DNA of 64,000 nucleotides, taken from NCBI GenBank assembly GCA_014649555.1, contig BMTG01000015.1:1-64000 (forward strand), read 5' to 3'. A program made the translations under genes and the position numbers. The DNA is from Streptomyces globisporus (GTDB taxonomy: Bacteria; Actinomycetota; Actinomycetes; Streptomycetales; Streptomycetaceae). Positions 19,972-26,701 of the stretch are shown here, one piece after another (the first letter of the stretch is position 1; each line of letters opens with the position of its first letter). The notes under the pieces were generated by a model that was not told the DNA's origin, searched no databases, and saw nothing but the letters and a program-made list of their open reading frames with translations.

Positions 19972-20793
19972 TCAGAAGGTGGTGAGCAGTTCGCCGTCGA
20001 TCACCGTGACCGCGGTGCCCGTCAGCAGGGTGCGCTCACCGCGCAGCGCGGTGCGGACCAGCCCCGAGCGGGCCGACGCCTGGAGCCCGGTGAGGTCGTC
20101 GCGGCCGAGGCGGGCCGACCAGAAGGGGGCCAGCGCGGTGTGGGCGCTGCCGGTGACCGGGTCCTCGTCGATGCCGACGCCCGGGAAGAAGCCGCGCGAG
20201 ACGTAGTCGTAGCCCCGGGCGGGGTCCTCGGCCGCGGCGGTGGCGATGACGCCGCGCCGGGAGTGGGTCGCCAGGGCGGCGAAGTCCGGGGCGAGCGCTC
20301 GCACGGCCGCCTCGTCGCGGAGTTCGACGAGCAGGTCACCGACGTGCTCGCCGGTTCCGTGCACCGAGACGGGGTCGCCCCCGAGGGCGTCGGCGAGTCC
20401 GTACGGCACCGGCTCCTCGGACAGCGGGGCGGTGGGGAAGTCGAGGGTGAGGCTGCCGTCCGGGTGGGCGGTCGCGCTCAGGATCCCGCAGCGTGCGGTG
20501 AAGCGCACCGGGCCGGTGGCCAGCCCCGTGGTGTGCAGGACGTGGGCGGTGGCGAGCGTCGCGTGCCCGCACATGTCGACCTCGGCGACCGGGGTGAACC
20601 AGCGCAGCGCCCAGTCGGCCGTGCCGCCCGGCGGCAGCGGGTGGGCGAAGGCCGTCTCGGAGAGGTTGACCTCGGCGGCGATCTCCTGCAGGCGTTCGGC
20701 GGCCGGGAACGCACCGCCCTCCAGCAGGAGCACGCCGGCCGGGTTGCCGGAGAAGGGGCGGTCCGTGAACGCGTCGACGATGCGAATCCTCAT
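19972..20793 (-). CDS. PhzF family isomerase/epimerase-like protein
   Basis: A 273-residue protein with the diaminopimelate-epimerase-like double barrel fold. It starts with IVDAFTDRPFSGNPAGV, contains VNLSETAFAHPL (the catalytic Glu region of PhzF) and VDMCGHATLATAHVL, and ends with GEDEDPVTGSAH-type residues (GIDEDPVTGSAH). No phenazine genes are nearby, so a general metabolic or repair isomerase is likely. Confidence 0.88.
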   Translation of the reverse strand: MRIRIVDAFTDRPFSGNPAGVLLLEGGAFPAAERLQEIAAEVNLSETAFAHPLPPGGTADWALRWFTPVAEVDMCGHATLATAHVLHTTGLATGPVRFTARCGILSATAHPDGSLTLDFPTAPLSEEPVPYGLADALGGDPVSVHGTGEHVGDLLVELRDEAAVRALAPDFAALATHSRRGVIATAAAEDPARGYDYVSRGFFPGVGIDEDPVTGSAHTALAPFWSARLGRDDLTGLQASARSGLVRTALRGERTLLTGTAVTVIDGELLTTF

Positions 20794-20887
20794 ACACCGA
20801 CCGTAGAGCGCCGGAGCGGGGACCGGCCAAGGCCAATTCGCGGTGTCTGGCTCCTGGGATTCCGGCGGCTTCGGGACAGCCGGCGTC

Positions 20888-21043
20888 TCAGGGGCAGGGG
20901 GTGCCGCCGTCGAGGTGGGGGAGACCGGGCCGGGTGTCCAGCGACCAGGTGTGCCTACAGCCGGGGCACTGGAGGTGCAGGACCGGGCTGTTGTTGGCGA
21001 TCAGATAGCGCCAGTGCTTCCTGGTGCCTATGTGGAGACGCCG
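20888..21043 (-). pseudogene. Zinc-ribbon protein fragment without start codon
   Basis: A 51-codon stretch between stops encodes RRLHIGTRKHWRYLIANNSP, then QCPGCRHTW and a short tail ending GGTPCP. CPGC plus downstream His/Cys looks like half a zinc ribbon. No ATG, GTG or TTG start exists in frame after the upstream TGA. It is read as the C-terminal remnant of a small Streptomyces protein whose 5' end was lost next to the cas remnant. Confidence 0.45.
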
Positions 21044-21066
21044 TCACTCACACGGGTCCCGGCGGT

Positions 21067-21695
21067 GTGAAGCGGCTCCTTGGGCCATCCGCCGCGCGGG
21101 ATCTCTGCCGCGAGTCGGAGACCCTGTACGCCGCGGTCGCTGAGCGCGACAAAGGAACCGATCTGTACGGGCGTATCGCCCTGCTGGCCGGGCGCCGCGT
21201 CCATCTGTGGGCTGTGGGACTGCTGTCCACCCATGGAAAGTCCATCACCTGGATTTCCGACGAATTCCCTTACCGGGCAGGGAGACCTCACTGCGGCGTG
21301 CCGCCGAGCAGGGCCCGAAGGTCTGTGAGTACGCCGCCCGGGCCCTGTACATCGCCGCGGACACGCCGCGGGACATCGCCTATGCCAACGCGCGCCCGGA
21401 CGACAAGAAGAAGCAGACTGCCCGGTTCAACGGCGAGCCCGAGATGTGGGTCGGCGCCGCCGATCTCTTTCACGTGCTGCTGGACCAGGTCGCCGGTGGG
21501 GAAGACGCCGTCGATGCCGTCGCCGAGTGTGGCCGGGCTCTCCGTGTGCTGACCATCGAAAGCCTGGATGGGCGACTCACCAGCCTCGCGGGCGGAGGCA
21601 CCGGACTCCAGGCCCGGGTCACCGCTCAGAGCCGCCTGCGGCGCCTCCTCGACCACACCACCGCCCCGACCCAGCTGAAGGAGTTGCCCGCATGA
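21067..21695 (+). pseudogene. cse1: Remnant of cse1 (casA), type I-E CRISPR effector large subunit
   Basis: Two frames must be joined to read the protein. The first part runs from about 21067 to DEFP near 21266 (contains LAGRRVHLWAVGLLSTHGKS). After a -1 shift near 21268 the reading continues LPGRETSLRRAAEQGPKVCE to the stop at 21693-21695. Reconstructed as one chain it has the DE-x-PLP junction and a helical C-terminal bundle like Cse1. The N-terminal three quarters are missing. Its stop overlaps the Cse2 start (ATGA), the usual cas operon coupling. Identification rests on the neighbour plus weak motif similarity. Confidence 0.55.
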
Positions 21696-22408
21696 GCAAA
21701 CCCGGTACGGAAAAGCCCACGGGAGCCCACCTCACCGGATGGCTCGCTTCCCTCGTGCGCTCCCACAACACCGGTGCACAGGCCGCTCTGCGCCGTCCCG
21801 ACCCGCCCATCCGGACAGAAGCCCACCTCAAGGCCGCGTCGTTCGCGCCCGCCGAGGAGGATGAGCCGTACTACCAGCTCACAGCTTCCTCTTCGCCCGG
21901 TACCACGCAGGAGCCGCAACTCCCCGGCTCGGGTTCGGAGACATGGGAGCAGCGTTGCGCTGGGTGATGGGCTGTCATCAGGCAGGTCGGGCACCACTGC
22001 GGGTAGCTCCGGGGGGCTGTGGGCGGGCTCATCATCGAAGCCCCCCATGGCGGCCAAGCCGATGAGGATGGCAAAGCCGGCAACGCAGACGAGGGCAGTG
22101 TGCACAAAACCCGGTGCTTTGCCTCCATTCATCTTCAGAGCTTGCGTTCGCCGCGTGGAGGTGACCGGCTTCAGCTCTGTCTGACCGCTCAACGGGGCGC
22201 GGAGGCTTGAGGTACGGGCCTTGTCGGACCGGTCTGCGCGTTTCGAATGGCGTGAGCCACTGTTGAGTTGTCCCGTTGGGGAGAACGCGCCGGATGCCAG
22301 CCCACTGGTGGACGACTTCACGTGAGTGGTGACGGGTGGCTTTGGATGTGGACTCTTCTCCCCAGCGGGTAAGACATCCCGTCCGCACTTCGCGCACTGC
22401 CAGTTCAT
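21626..22408 (-). CDS. Hypothetical Cys/TM protein; 3' part antisense to cse2
   Basis: Unrecognised. The ATG at 22408 is preceded by GGGGGCAGG. The product begins MNWQCAKCGRDVL (CxxC, half a zinc site), has a Ser/Thr/Lys-rich stretch, then one transmembrane segment VHTALVCVAGFAILIGLAAM and an acidic Pro-rich tail. The frame continues past ~21970 as the antisense of the cse2 remnant, so the natural stop is probably lost and the real protein is shorter (~145 residues). Codon use is less GC-biased than neighbours and a TTA codon (22370-22372) is present, which in Streptomyces requires the bldA tRNA. Confidence 0.4.
   Translation of the reverse strand: MNWQCAKCGRDVLPAGEKSPHPKPPVTTHVKSSTSGLASGAFSPTGQLNSGSRHSKRADRSDKARTSSLRAPLSGQTELKPVTSTRRTQALKMNGGKAPGFVHTALVCVAGFAILIGLAAMGGFDDEPAHSPPELPAVVPDLPDDSPSPSATLLPCLRTRAGELRLLRGTGRRGSCELVVRLILLGGRERRGLEVGFCPDGRVGTAQSGLCTGVVGAHEGSEPSGEVGSRGLFRTGFAHAGNSFSWVGAVVWSRRRRRRL
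21692..21970 (+). pseudogene. cse2: Frameshifted, truncated cse2 (casB), type I-E CRISPR effector small subunit
   Basis: The ATG at 21692 with GAAGGAG upstream begins MSKPGTEKPTGAHLTGWLAS, followed by RSHNTGAQAALRRP, FAPAEEDEPYYQLTA. At about 21884 the frame breaks; in the +1 frame it continues FLFARYHAGAATPRLGFGDM and GAALRWVMG. These are the conserved blocks of actinobacterial Cse2. Similarity ends near 21970, where unrelated sequence starts. No cas7, cas5, cas6, cas1, cas2, cas3 or repeat array is seen nearby. Confidence 0.75.
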
Positions 22409-22775
22409 CCTGCCCCCGGGTCTGCCCTCCCGTCTCATCCGGGGTACTCCGCACACGGTGAATGCGGGGAGAGGACGCACTGCGCGGGGGAGCGTAATGC
22501 GGCGGGACAGCCCGTGGTCGATGTCCCGCCGCACCTGTTCGAGGTCCTGCGCGTTCAAGAGGGTCGCTGCCGCACGTGAACTCCTCGACGGCGGCGTCCT
22601 TCGGTGTTTCCGGCCCCTCGACCCTGCGTCCCACTCGTTCACGTCCTTGCACGTCAGCGGGGGTGGAATGGTTCCGGGACGACTGGTGGGCGCGTGAGCG
22701 TTGCAGCTGGCGGGCGCGGGCCCCACGCTGGTTGAGCTCTGACCGAACGAACGACCCGACGGGGGATCCATCACC
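22409..22775. other. Region without supported gene
   Basis: 367 nt between the divergent minus-strand zinc/TM frame and the secreted protein gene. Open frames exist on both strands but none shows family motifs, a ribosome site or normal codon bias. GGGGGA at 22760-22765 is the likely ribosome site of the next gene. Confidence 0.4.
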
Positions 22776-23375
22776 ATGAACAAGCTCCGCACCGCACTTG
22801 CCACCGCAGCCGCACTGGGCCTTGGGGCTCTCGTGACAGCCCCGGTGCAGGCCGCTGCCCAGCCCGCCTTCCTCGCCGCCGCCCAGATGCCGGCGTCGTC
22901 GACGCCGTGGACCGCCACCCAGGTCTTCACCGGTGTCCCGGAGAACGGGGGTGTCCTCTGCGCCCCGTACAAGATCCCGGTGCAGAACACCCGCTACCGC
23001 GAGTTCAGCACCGAGTTCGACACCAACGGTGTCCAGGTCACCACCGTCGCCCGTACCGAGTCCGACGCCGTGAAGCTGGTTGACAGCCTCCGCGGGGCCC
23101 TCGTCGGCTGCGGCTCCCTGCTGGAGCAGCAGAACCCGGGCTTGCAGGCCGTCAGCGCCTCTCACGGCAAGCTCGCCGTCGAGGAGGGGGCCTGGGTCTA
23201 CAGCCTGGACACCGCCGACCCGCAGATCGGCATCTCCGACATCCACCTGTTCTCCGTCGGCCGCGACGGCCGCACCGTGACCCTCGTGCGCTGGGGCCAG
23301 ATGGGCGACCTCGAGGACGCCCCGCTGACCGCCTTCCGCACCACGACGAAGACCGCCGTCAACAAGCTCCACTGA
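22776..23375 (+). CDS. Secreted sensor-domain-like protein
   Basis: A 199-residue exported protein: a signal peptide at 1-27 ending in VQAAA, then a mature domain with Cys pair (LCAPYK, VGCGSL) and DAVKLVDSLRGAL. The arrangement resembles the extracellular PknH-like sensor domains of actinobacteria, which are about 180 residues with paired cysteines. No kinase is adjacent. Codon bias is typical, unlike the eroded DNA around it. Confidence 0.68.
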   Translation: MNKLRTALATAAALGLGALVTAPVQAAAQPAFLAAAQMPASSTPWTATQVFTGVPENGGVLCAPYKIPVQNTRYREFSTEFDTNGVQVTTVARTESDAVKLVDSLRGALVGCGSLLEQQNPGLQAVSASHGKLAVEEGAWVYSLDTADPQIGISDIHLFSVGRDGRTVTLVRWGQMGDLEDAPLTAFRTTTKTAVNKLH

Positions 23376-23403
23376 CCCGGGGCCCCGAGGGCTGACCACA
23401 GAT

Positions 23404-23442
23404 CGACAGCGGCGCGGCCGGAATACGGGCGCGCCGCTGTCG
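23404..23442 (+). terminator. Terminator of the secreted protein gene
   Basis: A perfect 13-bp stem, CGACAGCGGCGCG (23404-23416) with CGCGCCGCTGTCG (23430-23442), around a 13-nt loop. Confidence 0.85.
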
Positions 23443-23450
23443 AGCCCACC

Positions 23451-23531
23451 TGCTCCGCGGGCGGCGACCACTTCCTGGCCTTCGCCGGCATCGCCTGCAC
23501 CTTCATCTGCTACCGCAGGCTCGCCAAATGA
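23451..23531 (+). pseudogene. 3' remnant of a transposase gene
   Basis: The last ~26 codons before TGA read CSAGGDHFLAFAGIACTFIC, then YRRLAK. The pattern FLAFAGIACTFICYRRL matches the C-terminal end of IS5-type transposases (…LSLACSLICWRRL). Nothing upstream continues the gene because the terminator hairpin interrupts. It marks a past insertion. Confidence 0.5.
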
Positions 23532-23540
23532 GATGGTCTC

Positions 23541-23705
23541 TCAGGCGGCGTGGTCTCTGGCGTTGTCCGCGAGGCGGAAGTCGAGGGTGTCGGCCGCCTT
23601 GAGCCGGGTCTGCTCCGCAGCGTGTGCCGCGTCGGCGATGACGTCGCCGCGTTCGGTTATCAGCAGATCGTAGATCGGCGCGGTGCCGGTGTTGGTGGCG
23701 TCCAT
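23541..23705 (-). CDS. Small hypothetical protein (54 aa)
   Basis: ATG at 23705 to TGA at 23541: MDATNTGTAPIYDLLITERG, then DVIADAAHAAEQTRLKAADT and a short tail. It is helical and Ala-rich with normal Streptomyces codon bias. I do not recognise it. It lies just downstream of the DUF5133 pseudogene on the same strand. The ribosome site (GGAAA) is weak. Confidence 0.5.
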   Translation of the reverse strand: MDATNTGTAPIYDLLITERGDVIADAAHAAEQTRLKAADTLDFRLADNARDHAA

Positions 23706-23756
23706 GTGGGGGTTTCCGTTTCTACTGGGTCAGGGGCCGGCGGAAGGGCTAAAGGA

Positions 23757-23968
23757 TCAGCTGCTGCTCAGCACCGAGTCGTCCAGGGGGCGGGCGCCGG
23801 GTGACTGGCAGGGCAGCTTCGATGTCACGAGTGCCGGTGGACGCGTACACGCTGTACGTGACGTCGTTCTGACGCTGACGCGCCTGCGCTGTTCGCCTTG
23901 TCGGCACCTACCGTCGCGAGGGCCTCGTACTCGCCAATCAGATCCCGCAGCATCACAGGGTGAGCCAT
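23757..23968 (-). pseudogene. Frameshifted DUF5133 family gene
   Basis: ATG at 23968 begins MAHPVMLRDLIGEYEALATV. The family core appears only after a frameshift near 23880, as DVTYSVYASTGTRDIEAAL and VTRRP. A second shift restores the frame ending PLDDSVLSSS at 23757. Intact Streptomyces DUF5133 proteins of about 70-85 residues show the same order (VLRDL...YTLCV-TGTR...DDS). Two frameshifts make it a pseudogene. Confidence 0.6.
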
Positions 23969-24367
23969 CAGCGTCACCGAACCGCCCTTCTGTATCAGCG
24001 CACCATCCGCTCTGGATCAGAGCCGCTCCCCAGATACCCCGATTCCCCGTCGCCACCCCTCCCCAACCGGTTGTCCGGGCCGTGGGCATTGGGCAGCTGC
24101 TGCGCCTCCACGGCCCTCCGGCTTCCACCCGCAGTGGCCACCAGACGTCAGGGCGTCCCTGACGCCTCCGTGGTCCGGCAGAATTCCCCGGCCGGTTGAT
24201 CGGCGCTTGGCACACGTGGCGTCCAGGCTGTCGACGATGCTTCCCGGCCCGGCTGGTCGGACCGACGCTACGCTCAGGCCATATCGATCAGTAGCTCGAG
24301 ACGAAACCCGCGCCCGATGAGTGACCGCAATCGCCGCCGCGCCCTCACCGCATCGGAATGAGGCCTT
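23969..24367. other. Region without supported gene
   Basis: About 400 nt between two minus-strand genes. No frame shows recognisable motifs; a short minus-strand frame ending near 24274 (RRRLRSLIGRGFRLELLIDM) may be a fragment. It probably holds the promoter of the DUF5133 pseudogene. Confidence 0.35.
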
Positions 24368-24751
24368 CTACGGCATCTCGGACCGAGGGCTCGGCCCACC
24401 GGTGTGAGGGCAGCCGGCCGCGGCGGTTGCAGGGATGGACATGCGGCGCAGGAGATCACGGGTCGCTCGCAGGTTCAGGGTGCTGCGCCATCTCACGCTC
24501 GGGTGACGGGAGCGCAGATGGGACAGGGCCCGGGTCCCCAGGCCGGTGCTGCGGAAGCGCTCCTCCAGGGTTACAGCGGTGATGACACCTTGATCGCAAC
24601 GGTCACACAGCTGGTAGCGGACCTGGCCGACGACCTTGCGGATATGGACCAGGAGTAGGCACTGCTCATCCGGACGGGTGCCGCCGGGAACTCGGGAGGG
24701 GAGAAATTCGATTGATCGGTAGACCAGGAGCCGACGCCGCAAGCGGCCCAT
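24368..24751 (-). CDS. GNAT-like small Streptomyces protein
   Basis: A 127-residue basic protein starting MGRLRRRLLVYRSIEFLPSR. The middle part has LLLVHIRKVVGQVRYQLC, DRCDQGVITAVTLEE and FRSTGLGTRALSHLRSRHP, the beta-strand and acetyl-CoA loop order of a GNAT acetyltransferase with R/G-x-x-G/A as STGLGTRAL. The frame is open upstream to 24862, so the N-terminus may be longer. The ATG at 24751 lies at the centre of a 32-bp perfect palindrome. Substrate unknown. Confidence 0.65.
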   Translation of the reverse strand: MGRLRRRLLVYRSIEFLPSRVPGGTRPDEQCLLLVHIRKVVGQVRYQLCDRCDQGVITAVTLEERFRSTGLGTRALSHLRSRHPSVRWRSTLNLRATRDLLRRMSIPATAAAGCPHTGGPSPRSEMP

Positions 24752-24766
24752 GGGCCGCTTGCGGCG
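24735..24766. repeat. 32-bp perfect palindrome over the GNAT start codon
   Basis: Sixteen bases starting CGCCGCAAGCGGCCCA are followed immediately by their exact reverse complement. The centre is at 24750/24751, within the ATG of the minus-strand GNAT gene. The mRNA could fold into a hairpin hiding the start. Confidence 0.85.
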
Positions 24767-25160
24767 AGAGTGCCGGGGGCCGTTATGGCCGGTGGCTGCC
24801 ACCTGATCTTGAGAGGCCGGGCGGAACAGAGTGCTCGTAGGACGCGCGTGATGTCCCTGCATGCGAGCCGCCTACCCCGAGCCGCGCCATAGATACCCCC
24901 CTGTGCACCAAAGGGATACCTGCCCTTTTAGTCACCCTTCCTCTCCCCGTGCGCCCCTGGTACAGATGGTGAGGTTTCACCCCCGCACCGGAAGCGCAGC
25001 CATGAACCAGGACGCGCCCGTCCCAGTGGCGAGCCGGATGGATTGGTGGCATCGTCCGTACGGAGGCGCGGACGGCGGCCCCCGCTGCGCGCTGCCCTGT
25101 GGCAACGTCATAGCGGGAGCCGTTCGGTGGGCCGGTCGCAGGGAGGCGGACGAGGACGCG
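24767..25160. other. Region without supported gene
   Basis: 394 nt between the GNAT start and the RidA stop. A plus-strand frame from 25002 (MNQDAPVPVASRMDWWHRPY) runs into the antisense of ridA and is probably not a gene. On the minus strand TATCTA near 24888-24893 could be a -10 for the GNAT gene. Confidence 0.35.
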
Positions 25161-25562
25161 TCAGGCGACGGCGGTGCCCTCCAGTTCGACCATCAGCCCG
25201 GGGATCGCCAGCCGCGTCACCCCGAGCATCGTGCTGGCCGGCGCCACCCCGGCCGCGCCCAGCCGTCCCGCCAGCGTGCCGTAGTGCTGGAAGAGCAGAT
25301 CGACGTCGGTCGTGTAGACGTTGAGCCGGACGAGGTTCGCGAGAGACATGCCGGCCTCGCTCAGGACGGCCTCCAGATTGTCGACGCTCAGCGCCAGCTG
25401 GGCCGCCATGTCACCGTCGTGCAGGGGCTTGCCGTCCTTGCCCGTCGCGGTCTGCCCCGCGATGTACAGGGTCCGGGACTGCCCGGAGACGAGTTCGCCC
25501 TGGTTGAAGCCCAGGTCCACCGACCAGGTCACCGGGTTGACGGCCGTTCGTTCCACTGCCAC
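25161..25562 (-). CDS. RidA family protein
   Basis: A 133-residue protein of the RidA/YjgF family, which hydrolyses reactive enamine/imine intermediates. Core motifs are GQTATGKDGKPLHDGDMAAQ, DNLEAVLSEAGMSLANLVRL and PASTMLGVTRLAIPGLMVEL; an Arg of the family's RAAVG position is replaced by the TRLAIP segment. The GTG at 25562 has GGAG 5 nt upstream; GTG at 25556 is the alternative. It is divergent from a WYL regulator that probably controls it. Confidence 0.88.
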   Translation of the reverse strand: MAVERTAVNPVTWSVDLGFNQGELVSGQSRTLYIAGQTATGKDGKPLHDGDMAAQLALSVDNLEAVLSEAGMSLANLVRLNVYTTDVDLLFQHYGTLAGRLGAAGVAPASTMLGVTRLAIPGLMVELEGTAVA

Positions 25563-25642
25563 TTCAGCTCCATTCGTTCGACCGAGAAGGTACGAGGGGA
25601 GCCTTCCAAGCAATCATGACAACCTTGGTCAGGTATTTCGTC

Positions 25643-25648
25643 TAGGGT
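25643..25648 (+). promoter_or_regulatory. -10 of leaderless WYL regulator gene, with operator-like dyad
   Basis: TAGGGT ends 6 nt before the ATG at 25655 and no ribosome site is present. Upstream, TGAC-N7-GTCA (about 25615-25632) forms a dyad over the expected -35 zone, a possible autoregulatory site shared with ridA. Confidence 0.55.
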
Positions 25649-25654
25649 TCCCGC

Positions 25655-26626
25655 ATGCGTGCCGATCGACTGGTCTCGCTGGTCCTGCTGTTGCGACAGC
25701 GCGGTCGGCTGACCGCCGACACCCTGGCCCGCGAGCTGGAGGTGTCCACGCGCACGGTGCTGCGGGACATCGAGGCGCTGTCCTCGGCCGGCGTCCCGGT
25801 CTACGCCGAACGGGGCCGGCACGGCGGGTTCGCGCTGCTGCCCGGCTTCCGGACCGAGCTCACCGGGCTGAACCACGACGAGGCCCTCGCCCTGCTGGCC
25901 GCCGGATCAGGGCGCGGGGGGCAGGTGTTCGGCCTCGGGGCGGCGCTCGCCTCGGCCATGCGGAAGGTGGTCGACGCGCTGCCCGAGAGCCATCAGGCCG
26001 TCGCGGGCGACGCGGCCCAGCGGTTCCTCGTCGACCCGGAGGCCGATCTGCTCTCCCGCCGCACGGTCACCGACGAGGTGCCCGATACCACCATGCCGGC
26101 GGTCCGCCGCGCCGTGCTCGCCGGGCACAAGCTGCGTATCCACTACGCGGCCACGGGCCGGGCGCCGCAGTGGCGCACGGTGGACCCGATCGGCCTGGTG
26201 ACCGTACGGGACCGGGGCTATCTGCTGGCCACACGATCCGGCGAGGACCGTACCTACCGGCTGTCGCGCGTGCTGGCGGCCGAGGAACTGCCCGATGCGG
26301 CGGAGCGGCCCGACCGCGTCGACCTGGACCGGATCTGGCGGGAACGTTCCGCGCGGTTCCTCTCCGACGACCACATCACCGCGCTGGTACGGGTGAGCCC
26401 GATGCGACGGGAGGAGCTGCTGGGCACCGTCCGTGCCGTCCGCGCGGAGGGCCTCGAAGCGGATGGCTGGTCGCGCCTCGAGGTCACCTTCCAGGACGCG
26501 CGGCACGCCGAATGGGCGGTGTGGCAGCTCGGCCCGGACGCGGAAGCCCTGTCCCCGCAGTCCTTGCGCACCGCCCTGCGCGACCGCGCGGCCACGATCG
26601 TGGCCCGCTACGGGGGCGCGCCCTGA
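25655..26626 (+). CDS. YafY-type WYL domain transcriptional regulator
   Basis: 323 residues: an N-terminal winged helix (LVSLVLLLRQRGRLTADTLA, VSTRTVLRDIEAL), a central WYL domain (~140-215, IHYAATGRAPQWRTVDPIGL) and a C-terminal WCX domain. WYL proteins sense ligands, often nucleic-acid related, and regulate neighbours. It is divergent from ridA, 92 bp apart, a common pairing. The start is leaderless. Confidence 0.9.
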   Translation: MRADRLVSLVLLLRQRGRLTADTLARELEVSTRTVLRDIEALSSAGVPVYAERGRHGGFALLPGFRTELTGLNHDEALALLAAGSGRGGQVFGLGAALASAMRKVVDALPESHQAVAGDAAQRFLVDPEADLLSRRTVTDEVPDTTMPAVRRAVLAGHKLRIHYAATGRAPQWRTVDPIGLVTVRDRGYLLATRSGEDRTYRLSRVLAAEELPDAAERPDRVDLDRIWRERSARFLSDDHITALVRVSPMRREELLGTVRAVRAEGLEADGWSRLEVTFQDARHAEWAVWQLGPDAEALSPQSLRTALRDRAATIVARYGGAP

Positions 26627-26701
26627 GACAGGGCGTGCTCACCGGGCCGTCCCCTGCAGGCCCGGTCCGTCCGGCCTGCCGACAGGAGGCGGTCCGCCCG
26701 G

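Noticed and set aside
22409..22990. Minus-strand upstream extension of the Cys/TM frame
   Set aside because: The part upstream of the ATG at 22408 is antisense to the secreted protein and shows no domain or ribosome site.
21970..25160. CRISPR repeat array associated with the cse1/cse2 remnants
   Set aside because: No repeat of the type I-E form (GTC-x-TCCCCGCGC-type) was seen in this region.
25002..25619. Plus-strand frame starting MNQDAPVPVASRMDWWHRPY
   Set aside because: It has no ribosome site, ends as the antisense of ridA and matches nothing recognised.
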